Positions 7,336 through 16,756 are shown, numbered from the stretch's first letter. The stretch: DNA of 56,746 bases from NIOZ-UU13 sp049287505 (GCA_049287505.1 JBAQFY010000417.1:1-56746), one strand, 5' to 3'. Made by a program: numbers and translations. The notes: generated by a model from the sequence alone, not told the origin.

Positions 7336-9268
7336 ACATTTCACACTTCACACTTGTAACCGATGGGAACAGCGATAAATCCGTGTGCGGTAAGAAATTA
7401 GCTTTCGTAAATTCATCCATATAGCCCGGATGGCTCATCAAATCAAAATATGTCATACTTTTGGCGATTTTCTCGGCTGCTTTGAGAGCTTTTCGGCTCA
7501 GCAGGACGGTCTTAGCGCCTGCGATTGAGGTGTTTCCCACAAATTGAATCTTCTCCAAAGGTATATCAGGTAACATTCCGATAGTAACAGCCTGGCGGAC
7601 ATTCAGAAAGTTTCCGAATCCCCCCGCCAGATATATCGCATCCAGGTCTTCGAGCTTTGTCTGGGTTGATTCCATAAGGACCCTGATGGCGGCGAAGACA
7701 CCTGCTTTGGAACGAACCAAATTGTCGATGTCGGCCTGGGTGATTACTATTTCCTGGTGCTCATTACCTGCCGGGGCTATTTGGAATTGCAGGCCCTCGT
7801 CGCCTTCGGTTAATCTTGGCTGGCCGTTAGCTTTGAATCGCCCCGTTCGGTCTATGATGCCGTTTAAAAATAATTCGGCGAGCGTATCCAGAAGACCTGA
7901 GCCGCAAATGCCGACTGGATGGGTATCTCCGATTGTTTTAAGTTCGATAGAACCATCGTCGAGAATGGTCAGTTTTTCGATAGCGCCGGCACCGGCCCTC
8001 ATGCCGTGCTTGACCCCGCTTCCTTCAAACGCTGGGCCTGCCGAGCTTGATGCGCAGACCAGCCAATCTCGATTACCGAGCACAACCTCGCCGTTTGTTC
8101 CAATATCAGCAAAAAGGTAGATGCCTTTTTTAGTAAAGATTCGCGTGGTTAGAACGCCGGCTACTATGTCACTGCCAACATAAGCAGCTACACTGGGCAG
8201 GCAATATAATAGACCTCGCTTGTTAATCTGGATGCCTGCTTCTGCCGCCCGGATTGGCGGCACAAAGCCGGCTGAGGCGATATACGGCTCTCTGCGTATC
8301 CGTGTCGGGTCCAGATTGAGCAAAAAATGAATCATAGCAGTATTACCGGCACATATTACCGTTGTAATATCCTGTAGGTCGATTCTCCGCCTTGACGCCA
8401 GCGTTACAATCAGATTATTCACATCGTTTACGAGGCGGTTCTGCATCTCGTCGAAAGCATCGTTTTCCTCCGCATAAATGATTCGACGAATATAGTCTTC
8501 ACCGAAATTTATCTGGCTGTTATAAGTGGCTTCGGTATCTATTGTAGTGGCGTTTGTCAGGTCGATGAGATGAGCTACCACAGTTGTTGTCCCGAGGTCA
8601 ACGGCAACAGCGAAGTTTCTCCGGCAGCGATTGCCGGCTTCAACTTCGATAACCTCGGTGGTTTCGCCGCGTCGGCCTATTGTTACCGTAACCTTGTAAT
8701 CGCAGCTTTGCAGCAATCTGGATAGTTTTTGAAGGATACGGAAGCCGGTTTGCATTATAGGAGCATCAATATGCTCGCGTATAGCCAGATAGAGGCGCTC
8801 GTGGTCTGCGGTGTGGTCATGTACGGTCGGCGGCGGCATCTCAACGAAGATTTTGCAAACCAGAGGGTCGAACTTAAATATTCCTTCCCGCACCTCGCCG
8901 GCAAGCTCGCTGAATCTGCGGGCGTCTGTGTCCATAAGAATTTGACTTGTTTCCAGAGTATGAGACTTTGGAACGGTTATGGTCATATCGGATAGCGCTT
9001 TGCTCTGGCAGGCAAGAACGACATTTTCCCGTATTTCGTCCGGTGTAAGTAAAGCGGTGGGCTTGCTTTGAAATTGTCCTTCATCAATTATTACTTTGCA
9101 TTTTCCGCAATATCCGTCGCCGCCGCAGATGCTGCTTAAATAAATACCGGCTTTGTGGGCGGCATCGAGCAGAACCGTCCCGACCGGCACCTTTATCTTA
9201 AGGCCGCTTGGTTCAAAACGGACTGTGCATATTTTTTTGTTGTTCTTCTTTTTCTTACTATCTTCCAT
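7334..9268 (-). CDS. acsV: corrinoid activation protein, ferredoxin plus ASKHA ATPase
   Basis: ATP-driven reductive activator of the corrinoid/Fe-S protein: when the cobalt is oxidised to Co(II), it passes one electron to regenerate Co(I). A plant-type [2Fe-2S] domain has C48, C54, C57 and C87. A linker and middle domain follow, then an ASKHA ATPase domain starting at FAVAVDLGTTTV (219-230), with ADIGTNGEVVLG, GICGSGLLD and LAGGFGNF further on. The length of 644 fits the RACo/AcsV family (DUF4445). It lies directly downstream of acsC. The last seven codons (TSVKCEM) and the stop are written in tandem AAGTGTG-like heptamers of a repeat array, so the C-terminal tail is probably not ancestral. 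Confidence 0.93.
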   Translation of the reverse strand: MEDSKKKKNNKKICTVRFEPSGLKIKVPVGTVLLDAAHKAGIYLSSICGGDGYCGKCKVIIDEGQFQSKPTALLTPDEIRENVVLACQSKALSDMTITVPKSHTLETSQILMDTDARRFSELAGEVREGIFKFDPLVCKIFVEMPPPTVHDHTADHERLYLAIREHIDAPIMQTGFRILQKLSRLLQSCDYKVTVTIGRRGETTEVIEVEAGNRCRRNFAVAVDLGTTTVVAHLIDLTNATTIDTEATYNSQINFGEDYIRRIIYAEENDAFDEMQNRLVNDVNNLIVTLASRRRIDLQDITTVICAGNTAMIHFLLNLDPTRIRREPYIASAGFVPPIRAAEAGIQINKRGLLYCLPSVAAYVGSDIVAGVLTTRIFTKKGIYLFADIGTNGEVVLGNRDWLVCASSSAGPAFEGSGVKHGMRAGAGAIEKLTILDDGSIELKTIGDTHPVGICGSGLLDTLAELFLNGIIDRTGRFKANGQPRLTEGDEGLQFQIAPAGNEHQEIVITQADIDNLVRSKAGVFAAIRVLMESTQTKLEDLDAIYLAGGFGNFLNVRQAVTIGMLPDIPLEKIQFVGNTSIAGAKTVLLSRKALKAAEKIAKSMTYFDLMSHPGYMDEFTKANFLPHTDLSLFPSVTSVKCEM

Positions 9269-9285
9269 TTCCTATACTCACCATC

Positions 9286-9358
9286 GATGTGCCTAAAGTT
9301 ATGGATTATTTTTTACTTTAGCTCATTTTAGCTCACTTTAGCTCACTTTAGACACTTC
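9286..9358. mobile_element. 73-bp non-autonomous relative of the inverted-repeat element
   Basis: Ends are GATGTGCCTAAAGTT (9286-9300) and, reverse-complemented, GAAGTGTCTAAAGTG (9344-9358), agreeing with each other at 12 of 15 positions and with the 472-bp element at 6864-7335. The interior carries a 10-bp unit (TAAAGTGAGC on the minus strand) repeated about three times. It directly follows the acsC stop codon and separates acsC from acsV. It encodes nothing. It could act as an intercistronic RNA hairpin. Confidence 0.6.
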
Positions 9359-10695
9359 TAATTCCAGACTTCCTGGAGATATTTAGGCAGCATCGAACAC
9401 TCTCTTGGGCCAACCATAACCTCCCAGTTTGTGGCCTCTTCGAGTTTGCCGCTCATCACAGCGACATAGCCGGGGATGATTAGTTTTCGGTGTTTAACCA
9501 GGCCTTCCACGTTGTTCTTGGCCATAGCATCGGCTACCGTTTTTTCGTTGAGCTTGTCTCCGGAATAAGCCGTCAATACACTTGTGCCTTCTGTATCGAC
9601 CACAAGGATATAGCTTGGTACCCTGCTGGCCTCAACATCCGATTCCACTGTGTAGTATGTCAGTGAAAAGTTCGTCGTAAACATCATCGGTGAATTTTCA
9701 TTGGGCTCACCAATACGATAGACTTTCGGCTCTACCTGAACAGGCTTCTGCGGGTCGGTGAAGATATTCATCACCGTGGTCAGCATCGGCAAGAGCGCAT
9801 GGGGTTCGACGGTGTCGAGCACCACGATGCCGGAATACTTGCAAATTAGACTTATGGCCAAAGCTGCCTGTGTATCGGCGTCACCATCAACTACAAAGGA
9901 GATGGTTGGATAACCTAAAGGCCTGAAAACCTTTTTCAGCGCCAAGGCTCGCATCTTTGATAGATTGAACAATTGGTCCCGCATGCTCGGACTCTCAAGG
10001 TTTAATACAATATCCTCGACTCCTTCGGCCTTAATCTTTTCAGTAAGCTCGGCCAGGACGTCAATTGAGTCGGCTTTTGCAACGATTGGGCAGCCATTTT
10101 CCTTGGTGATTTTCGCCATCTTTTCAGCGGTATCGGGCGTGGCCGAGGCAAGTAAAGGTACGCATTCTTTAGTTTTAGCTGCCGCTGCGGCCATTGCATC
10201 GGGTGATTGGGTTACTAAGATTAAAGCAAGGTCGCTGGTGCCTTTTACTGCTGCTGCGGCCTGCGCAAAAGCATCGGATGAACCGCTGTCGTTGACGAGA
10301 GCTATGGCCTTAACTCCAATTTTGGTCCCGACCCGCTCAAACTGAAGTGCATTTACGGCCTCGATGCGTTTGGTTAAATCCTCACCGGTAAGCTTATCTG
10401 AGACGGTTACAGCCAGAGCGGTCGGATTATAAAATTTCTCTTCGTGTCGGAACATTACCGTTTCCTGTCCGAGCTGGACCTGATTGTCCGGGGTGCCGAA
10501 TACAACTTTTCGCATTGGTGGGGCTGCTGCAGCCGCGAGTTTCTCCTTGGCTTCTTCAGAAACGTCGGGGCAGTCCTCGAGTTTGGCGCGTTTCTGAGCA
10601 AGTGCCATTGCAAAAGCCAGGCAAGTAGGCATACCGCACTTTTTGCAGTTGGTTTTCGGCAGGAGTTTGAATATGTCTAATCCTGTTAGCGCCAT
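9358..10695 (-). CDS. acsC: CODH/ACS corrinoid iron-sulfur protein large subunit
   Basis: Large (gamma) subunit of the corrinoid/Fe-S protein, methyl carrier between AcsE and AcsB. The N-terminal [4Fe-4S] module has C17, C20, C25 and C42 (NCKKCGMPTCLAFAM). A TIM-barrel domain follows, and a C-terminal cobamide-binding domain ends with FSLTYYTVESDV and later segments typical of the family. Its 445 residues match the family. It lies between acsB and acsV on the same strand; the downstream gap is filled by a 73-bp inverted-repeat element and the upstream gap by a larger word array. Confidence 0.95.
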   Translation of the reverse strand: MALTGLDIFKLLPKTNCKKCGMPTCLAFAMALAQKRAKLEDCPDVSEEAKEKLAAAAAPPMRKVVFGTPDNQVQLGQETVMFRHEEKFYNPTALAVTVSDKLTGEDLTKRIEAVNALQFERVGTKIGVKAIALVNDSGSSDAFAQAAAAVKGTSDLALILVTQSPDAMAAAAAKTKECVPLLASATPDTAEKMAKITKENGCPIVAKADSIDVLAELTEKIKAEGVEDIVLNLESPSMRDQLFNLSKMRALALKKVFRPLGYPTISFVVDGDADTQAALAISLICKYSGIVVLDTVEPHALLPMLTTVMNIFTDPQKPVQVEPKVYRIGEPNENSPMMFTTNFSLTYYTVESDVEASRVPSYILVVDTEGTSVLTAYSGDKLNEKTVADAMAKNNVEGLVKHRKLIIPGYVAVMSGKLEEATNWEVMVGPRECSMLPKYLQEVWN

Positions 10696-10745
10696 AGTGT
10701 TCGTCCTTTCTTCGTATCTTCTATTTCATTTCTCCTGTTTATCAT

Positions 10746-10875
10746 AAATCCGAAACTCGAATATCGAAATTCGAAACAATATCAAAATTCGAGTTTCAAA
10801 TGTTAAAAACACTTCGTTTTGAATTTTGTTTTTTGGTCATTTGAATTTGTTTCGTACTTCGAATTTCGTGCTTTT
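10746..10875. repeat. heptamer word array between acsB and acsC
   Basis: About 130 bases that begin immediately after the acsB stop. Both flanks are built of 7-bp variants with a CGAAA core (CCGAAAC, TCGAATA), in opposite orientations at the two ends, around a centre of AAAATTC-like words. The whole can fold into one long imperfect hairpin. Arrays of this CGAAA/TTCGAA style recur in intergenic spaces of many environmental bacterial genomes as I recall them. No protein is encoded. Confidence 0.65.
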
Positions 10876-13062
10876 TTAGAACATAGGCTCCATGGTGATT
10901 GCAGGATGCTCGTTTTTTGTGATAAATTCCAAGACCTCCTCTTCGGTTGTGGCTGTGGTCTCATCGGCAATCTTTGATAAGAATTCTTCCGGGACCAGTC
11001 CCATTTCCTTGACTCTTTCGCTGAAAGCATTCTTAATGTCTTCTTTCAGCATGGTCGGCATCCATACTATTCGCTTAATTCCGCCTTCGGCAGCAATGAA
11101 TTTTCTTGAGCAGATATAATGCTTTGAATGGCCGATGAACCCCGGCGTTTGCTGTCCGCCGCCGACGGTCCCGGCGAGAGTCGAAAACTTCATTCCGCAA
11201 GGCGTCATATCAGGAAACTCCCTGTTGACAATCATTATTCCTCCTGTTGATGGCAGCACAGCAGCGATACATTCGAAGCAGCCGCAGGAGGTCATCGGGT
11301 CTGTAATCATACTGTACTGGCTCATTCGCTCGATGTTACCACCGCTGGCCTTGAGGACAAATGCGTTTACTCTGTCCCATTGCCCGATGGTCGGCTCGAT
11401 ACAATTGCCTTTGGAGATGGGCTGATTAGGTCCCGAAGGAATTATCTCAAATGCCGCCCGGCAGTCCAGCCAACTATAAGCACCGCACAAACCCGGGCGT
11501 TCCGGCGAAACTACACAGACGTGGTTTGGAGCAAAGCTCTGGCAGAGCGTGCAAGAGTAAAAAGTATCGATATCTTCATCGGTCATACCCGCAATACGTT
11601 TATCACGCTCGGCGAATACCTTGCGGGCTGTCTCACGAAGTTCTTCAACCTTCCGCTCATCAGTTAAAATCTTAACCTGCACTTTGTCCAGAATATTTGA
11701 ATATTGCTCGTGATACATTCCGTGTAGCAATTTTCCAATGTGTTCAAGTCTGAAGCCTGCTTTAAAAGCATCTTTGGAGATTCTTACCCAGCTTATGTCC
11801 CGCTGGCCCATATGCCACAAACCTTGTGCCTCATTCATAAATGTGTGTACCTGGCGTTCCAGCACCGGCTCAAAATCAGGCTGCATTTTTCTCCCTGCTA
11901 CTTCTATCACGATTCCCAGAGGCAGTTTTCCCCCTTCTTTGACAGAATCGACATTTGGTCCTTCCACTTCCACTTTGCCGTCTTCAACATCAGCCATATC
12001 CCGCATTGTGAGCCATTCAAAGGCGGGAGTTCTTTGGCCCCCAAATTCGCATTGCATATCGTCTTTGCGGATACGCTCGCCTTCAAATGCAGGGCTGTGT
12101 GCCACCGGAATTGCTATTTCCGTGATTTTTATTTTAAGGCCGCGAACTTCGATGGCTTTTTCTACGATTTGGTCGTGAGGAATATTCGAAACGACGTGCT
12201 CGTATGTACACACACCGGTAGGCAAAATTTCCGGGATGTCCGAATCGGCGATAGTTGGAAAGCCGTAATTAATCGCACCGGCGGCATTAGCATACCATTC
12301 ATCTGTAACCTTGCCAAGAGGCATAACAAAAGCGAAGATTCTGTTTTTGTTGTATAATAGATTGCGTCGGAAATCGCCGGGTTGAACACCTCCGAAACTG
12401 AGTGCTGCCCGGCTGGCGAAGCCGAGCGAATATATTGTTGCGGAGATTTCCCTACCGAAAGGCACCAGCCGTGTTTCCCAGCCTAACTGCACGCCGCCTT
12501 CGACGAGCTGCTGAGCGAAGGTAGTGCCGTTATTGTGCGCTGACATAAAGACATATAGACAGCGTTCCTGGAGCTTGCGGGCAATATCGACGGCTGTTTT
12601 AACATCTGGTGCGGCGCCGACGACGGCTGCAAAGCCGGGTGCGGTACCGTCCACAAACTGGATACCGCGCTCGCGCAGAATTACATCGTCCGCCGCTCCG
12701 AGCCAAATATCGTCCACGGGATTGGGGCCCATTAGATACTTGCAGGCCTCGATTATCTCTTCTGCAAAAAGTGTCGCCATACCGGCGTCCAGGGCATGGC
12801 CCAGATAAGGCACCCACAAATCATCATCCACAAGCGGCGGCAATAAGTCTTTTACCTCCTGCATTACTTCTTCGAAATCGGCTAATTTTTCCACCGCTCT
12901 TCCGGTCATAGAGTAAATGATGGGTATGTAGTAACCGGTGTTTGGAAACTCGACTTTGCAATCTTTGCCTTTTTCCTTGACGGCTTTTGTTAAGATGTCT
13001 TCGGCCTGTTTGGCTATCTTATGAGCGCCACGTATGGCTGCTGATGCAATGATTTTTGACAT
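10876..13062 (-). CDS. acsB: acetyl-CoA synthase, A-cluster subunit
   Basis: Condenses CO, the methyl group from the corrinoid protein and CoA into acetyl-CoA, or reverses this. The A-cluster ligands are all visible: C504, C507, C516 and C526 (CTLCQSFAPNHVC...C) for the [4Fe-4S] cubane and C593-G-C595 for the distal nickel, matching the Moorella numbering with an offset of two. The 728-residue length is that of the bacterial enzyme with its N-terminal CODH-binding domain. It follows acsA by about 66 bases and is the most diagnostic gene of the pathway in this window. Direction of flux (fixation or acetate oxidation) cannot be read from the sequence. Confidence 0.98.
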   Translation of the reverse strand: MSKIIASAAIRGAHKIAKQAEDILTKAVKEKGKDCKVEFPNTGYYIPIIYSMTGRAVEKLADFEEVMQEVKDLLPPLVDDDLWVPYLGHALDAGMATLFAEEIIEACKYLMGPNPVDDIWLGAADDVILRERGIQFVDGTAPGFAAVVGAAPDVKTAVDIARKLQERCLYVFMSAHNNGTTFAQQLVEGGVQLGWETRLVPFGREISATIYSLGFASRAALSFGGVQPGDFRRNLLYNKNRIFAFVMPLGKVTDEWYANAAGAINYGFPTIADSDIPEILPTGVCTYEHVVSNIPHDQIVEKAIEVRGLKIKITEIAIPVAHSPAFEGERIRKDDMQCEFGGQRTPAFEWLTMRDMADVEDGKVEVEGPNVDSVKEGGKLPLGIVIEVAGRKMQPDFEPVLERQVHTFMNEAQGLWHMGQRDISWVRISKDAFKAGFRLEHIGKLLHGMYHEQYSNILDKVQVKILTDERKVEELRETARKVFAERDKRIAGMTDEDIDTFYSCTLCQSFAPNHVCVVSPERPGLCGAYSWLDCRAAFEIIPSGPNQPISKGNCIEPTIGQWDRVNAFVLKASGGNIERMSQYSMITDPMTSCGCFECIAAVLPSTGGIMIVNREFPDMTPCGMKFSTLAGTVGGGQQTPGFIGHSKHYICSRKFIAAEGGIKRIVWMPTMLKEDIKNAFSERVKEMGLVPEEFLSKIADETTATTEEEVLEFITKNEHPAITMEPMF

Positions 13063-13128
13063 AGAATAACCTACCTTTGAATTTAGTATCCTGCATATAC
13101 TGGATTATTTTTGCTCTTTTATGCCGTT

Positions 13129-15066
13129 CTACTCTATAGCCAATGCTCTGCGATCGGCCATATCGTAAAGCTTGCGTTCTTTCTCTTTGTTGATGCCAAG
13201 TGCATCACGTTTGCTTTCGATATGCTCAATCATCATATGAGCGGCTTTAATGGGGTCACGTTCAAAGGCCCATTTGCCGCCTACATCCTTTTCAATTTCT
13301 TCCGTTAGATACCGTGTTAAATTTGGTGCTCCGAGGATAGGCAGCGGCTCACCAATAACGGTATATACTCCTGAGGATACAAAATACATTCCGATTGAAA
13401 TTGCCTTTTCTGACATCCATTCAGGTGCAGCCCCTGCGGCAGGCAGCTCTGATATATCCTCGCCCAGGCCGCCTTCGGCAACTACATTCGACAGAATTGT
13501 CAAAATCCTGCTGTTATCCACGCAGGAGCCAACGTGAAGCACTGGTGGAATACCAACTGCCTCACAGACCTCAGCCAGCCCTTTGCCACAATATTTTGCT
13601 GCTGCATCCGGTCTCATTAAGCCGGCTTTACCGGCCGCTATCGCACTGCAACCCGTACTCACGACTATAACATCATTTTTGATAAGTTCCTTTATCATCG
13701 TAAGGTGGCCGTAGTCGTGCACCTGCTTCGGATTATTGCAGCCAACAACTCCAGCGGCACCGCGAATTCTGCCGTTGATAATATTGTCATTTAATGGGCG
13801 ATAGCTTGCGCGAAATCGACCGCCAAGGTGATAAAAGATATTTTCCGTTGTAAAACCTGCAATTCCACGCTCCATCGCCTTCGGAATCGTGCCTTTACCC
13901 TTTCTGTTTGCGAAGTTCTCAATAGCAATCTTGATGATTTCTCTTGCGGTTTCGGCGGCTCTATCCTCGTGAAATTCAATGTGCTCTGCTCCGGCAATTT
14001 TACATTTGGGAGATGTAGTAATCAGCTTGGTATGGAAACAGTTAGATAGAGACCCGAGCGCAGGCATAATGCATTGCACATCAACCAGCATCACTTCCAC
14101 CACGCCGGTCATCAGAGCTAATTCTTGCTGCAGGAAGTTGCCGGCGACCGGTATCCCGTGGCGCATTAGAATCTCATTAGCTGTGCAGCATATCCCTGCA
14201 AGGTTAATGCCTGTGGCGCCTTTATCCTCGGCCATTTTTATCAGTTCTGGTTTCTGCGAAACCGCCACGATTATATCTGATAGCGTAGGCTCGTGGCCGT
14301 GCACGATTATATTGACCTTCTTCGCGTCAAGGACTCCGAGGTTAGCCCCAAATCGAATCGGCCAGGGGCTTCCAAACAGAATGTCTGAAAGTTCCGTGGC
14401 AATAAGTGACCCGCCCCAGCCGTCTGCCAAAGAAGCCCGGATACCTTGTTTTATGAGATTTTTGTAGTCTGAGCCTACACCAATATGTGTCCTGTGCATA
14501 ATCTCGACAATTTCGCGGTCAACGGCACGAGGAGTTACACCGAACTCTTTCCAAACTTTTTGTCTGGCAGGCGGTGGATAGGCCGCCGCGCTTATAAGTG
14601 TTCCATCTTGCTTTCCAAATTCAGCTAACATCGCGTCGGCCAGATCGCTACCGATTTCCTTTGTGCCTCTGCCTTCTACCTTGATTCCGTATCTTGCTGC
14701 AACTTCCCTCAATTTCAACTCATCCTTGATTGTATAATCACAGCTATCGCTCTTAATAGCCATCTTGAAGGTATGAGCGATATCACGACCGTGGTCGGAA
14801 TGTGCCGCAGCCCCGCTGGCAATCATACGAAGCAGGTTTCTTGCCGCGATTGTATCGGCGGTAGCACCGCATATACCTGCTTGCGCCTTTTTTGTGATTC
14901 GACAGGGTCCCATAGTGCATATCCGGCAGCAGATTCCTTGTTTTCCAAAGCCGCACTGGGGTAATTGAGCTTCGAGCCTGTCCCAGGCGTTCTGCTGGCC
15001 TGCTTCGGCCATAAGACTTATCATTTCCTGTGCCGCTTTGTCAGCACTGCGTTCTTTTGGTTCCAT
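13129..15066 (-). CDS. acsA: anaerobic carbon monoxide dehydrogenase catalytic subunit
   Basis: Ni-Fe-S CODH interconverting CO2 and CO for the carbonyl branch; partner of AcsB. N-terminal cysteines C38 and C46 (D-cluster) and C47, C50, C55 and C66 (B-cluster) are spaced as in CooS enzymes (CGFGKQGICCRICTMGPC). The C-cluster region includes HGHEPTLSD and downstream Cys segments (GICCTA, STGCSAIA, HVGSCVDNSR). The 645-residue length fits. Adjacency to acsB and cooC marks it as the ACS-linked form (AcsA) rather than a stand-alone CooS, although the sequence class alone would fit either name. Confidence 0.97.
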   Translation of the reverse strand: MEPKERSADKAAQEMISLMAEAGQQNAWDRLEAQLPQCGFGKQGICCRICTMGPCRITKKAQAGICGATADTIAARNLLRMIASGAAAHSDHGRDIAHTFKMAIKSDSCDYTIKDELKLREVAARYGIKVEGRGTKEIGSDLADAMLAEFGKQDGTLISAAAYPPPARQKVWKEFGVTPRAVDREIVEIMHRTHIGVGSDYKNLIKQGIRASLADGWGGSLIATELSDILFGSPWPIRFGANLGVLDAKKVNIIVHGHEPTLSDIIVAVSQKPELIKMAEDKGATGINLAGICCTANEILMRHGIPVAGNFLQQELALMTGVVEVMLVDVQCIMPALGSLSNCFHTKLITTSPKCKIAGAEHIEFHEDRAAETAREIIKIAIENFANRKGKGTIPKAMERGIAGFTTENIFYHLGGRFRASYRPLNDNIINGRIRGAAGVVGCNNPKQVHDYGHLTMIKELIKNDVIVVSTGCSAIAAGKAGLMRPDAAAKYCGKGLAEVCEAVGIPPVLHVGSCVDNSRILTILSNVVAEGGLGEDISELPAAGAAPEWMSEKAISIGMYFVSSGVYTVIGEPLPILGAPNLTRYLTEEIEKDVGGKWAFERDPIKAAHMMIEHIESKRDALGINKEKERKLYDMADRRALAIE

Positions 15067-15165
15067 GAATGTTCCTTGTTCTAAAGTTTAACGCCGTTAT
15101 TCCATTTTGTAGTACACCCCAAAATGAGAAGTTGCTTACATAATGGAAAATCCTTGCGTTGTCAA

Positions 15166-16017
15166 TTATTGTTTTTTGACCTTTGAGGAAGACCCGGAAA
15201 TAAGCTCTACCAAATTGTTCTTTGCCTGTTTGAGATGTTCCGTAATTTCAGCATCGGCTCCAAATACAGGTGCACGTGTAAGGTCCGCTTCCTGTAAAAA
15301 CCGACTGTATTGAAGGCTTCCAAGCAGAGTGATGTCTTTTAATTGAGATTTTATCACATCTACCTGGGCCGGTTCTGTAATCTTGTTGGCAATTGCTCCA
15401 ACACGTCGAATACCTAATTCTTTAGCCATTCTCACCATATTGTTGGCAGTTTCAATACTTCTGCCTCCCGGCTCGACGATTAGTACAAGGGCATCAATAC
15501 CTTGCACACTTGCTCTGCCCATAAATTCAACGCCGGCAGCCAAATCAACCAGGACCAGCTCCTGGCGTTGTAATATGGTATGTGTCAGCAGTGCCTTCAA
15601 GAATGCTCCCTCAGGGCAGGCACAGCCTGCACCGCCTTGGGTAATTGCACCTAAGACCAGCAGTTTCAGGCCATTAACTTTAAGTGAGAATTTTTCCGGC
15701 AGGTCGCTGACTTTAGGGTTCAGCTTAAAGTATGCGCCCACTGCGTCTTTGCCGGTGCCTGTGCGCTCGGCGATAAGCTGTTTCATTCCGATAAGAGGCT
15801 CCGGGCATTGCTGCGAGTCTATACCAAAAGCCAAAGCAAGGTTTGTATTTGGGTCGGCGTCGATTGCCAGCACGTCAAGTCCACTTTCGACGAACAGTTG
15901 GGCCCAGATTGCACAAACTGTGGTTTTTCCTACGCCCCCTTTTCCACCAATTGCTATTTTTGCGCCCTGCATTACAGATATATTAAAGGCCTTTTTATCG
16001 GCCGTTTGGTCTCCCAT
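15166..16017 (-). CDS. cooC: CODH nickel-insertion accessory ATPase CooC
   Basis: MinD-type ATPase delivering nickel to the CODH C-cluster. The Walker A motif GGKGGVGKTT is at 24-33, VLAIDADPNTN at 49-59 and the nickel-binding CxC at C132-C134 (GCACPE). Its 283 residues are slightly more than usual; a second start at residue 16 (MQGAKIAIGG) would give a family-length protein, and neither start has a convincing ribosome binding site. It lies directly upstream of acsA with a 99-base gap, which suggests CODH as its client, while the second family member (6055-6861) sits near acsD. Confidence 0.92.
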   Translation of the reverse strand: MGDQTADKKAFNISVMQGAKIAIGGKGGVGKTTVCAIWAQLFVESGLDVLAIDADPNTNLALAFGIDSQQCPEPLIGMKQLIAERTGTGKDAVGAYFKLNPKVSDLPEKFSLKVNGLKLLVLGAITQGGAGCACPEGAFLKALLTHTILQRQELVLVDLAAGVEFMGRASVQGIDALVLIVEPGGRSIETANNMVRMAKELGIRRVGAIANKITEPAQVDVIKSQLKDITLLGSLQYSRFLQEADLTRAPVFGADAEITEHLKQAKNNLVELISGSSSKVKKQ

Positions 16018-16110
16018 ATTCGAGAAAATAGATTCAATGTACGATATAGACCAAGAACCTAACAGCTTTGTTAAAATCTGTCAAGCGCTTAGGCGGTAAT
16101 ATTTACAAAT

Positions 16111-16154
16111 GGTTAATTGCTTAATTAACTACTCACCACTCACTATTTAACTAT
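16111..16154. repeat. heptamer word array after the DUF3786 gene
   Basis: On the minus strand it starts just after the stop of the DUF3786 gene and runs as about six 7-bp variants, including TAGTTAA, ATAGTGA and GTGGTGA. It lies in the 139-base gap before cooC. There is no open frame or obvious promoter. Confidence 0.5.
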
Positions 16155-16156
16155 CC

Positions 16157-16756
16157 TCAGTTGCTCACCTTGGCTAATGCTTCCACGGTCAGATTCACGG
16201 CCGCTAACAGGGCGTCCAACGGTAGCTGAGAGGCTGCGGTTTGGTCGAATAGTATCGAAGCTCTGGCGTCGAATTCCTCACATTGGTGCCAAATCACTAT
16301 GGTTAGCGGCACGCGAGGAAGTGCGTACAACTGAATTGAGGCGTCGCCAAATTCACATCGTTTAGCGTCGAACTGCGCCGAGATATGATGTAAAACTTCG
16401 GGACGGTTGCCAAAGGCTTGTTCTAACTTTTTAGTAGGAAGGCTGTGCAGGCCTCTAAAAAAGAACTGCCCACTCTGTAAGCTTTCGGGTCCAACAAGTT
16501 TGTCGGCTAACGGTACATCTTGTGCATTTATCAAATATGTGAGTATGCAAAGCTGTTCGAGAAACTCCGCAGGTTCCTGTTGCGAGCCGGACTGCACAGA
16601 AAAGATATTCCTGTCCGAAAGATTAACCACATACTCGACATTCAGAAGGGTAACAATGTAACGCTCCGGGCTGCTTAGATATTGGCAGTTTGCCCGCTGT
16701 GCTGTTTTAGTACCGTCGAGTTTGTCAAGTTGTTCCCAGAGACCTTCGTGAGCCAT
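16157..16756 (-). CDS. DUF3786 domain-containing protein
   Basis: A 199-residue soluble protein of the DUF3786 family, often encoded beside corrinoid and CODH/ACS genes in anaerobes; the function is not established. The domain runs from about residue 20 to the end: YIVTLLNVEYVVNL, then LCILTYLINAQDVPLADKLV, LPLIVIWHQ-like text (LTIVIWHQCEEFDARASILFD) and a C-terminal helix. No metal-binding cysteines are conserved in a clear pattern. It is the first gene of the acs group on the minus strand, 48 bases after the MobB-MobA gene, so it may be co-transcribed with both sets. Confidence 0.8.
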   Translation of the reverse strand: MAHEGLWEQLDKLDGTKTAQRANCQYLSSPERYIVTLLNVEYVVNLSDRNIFSVQSGSQQEPAEFLEQLCILTYLINAQDVPLADKLVGPESLQSGQFFFRGLHSLPTKKLEQAFGNRPEVLHHISAQFDAKRCEFGDASIQLYALPRVPLTIVIWHQCEEFDARASILFDQTAASQLPLDALLAAVNLTVEALAKVSN

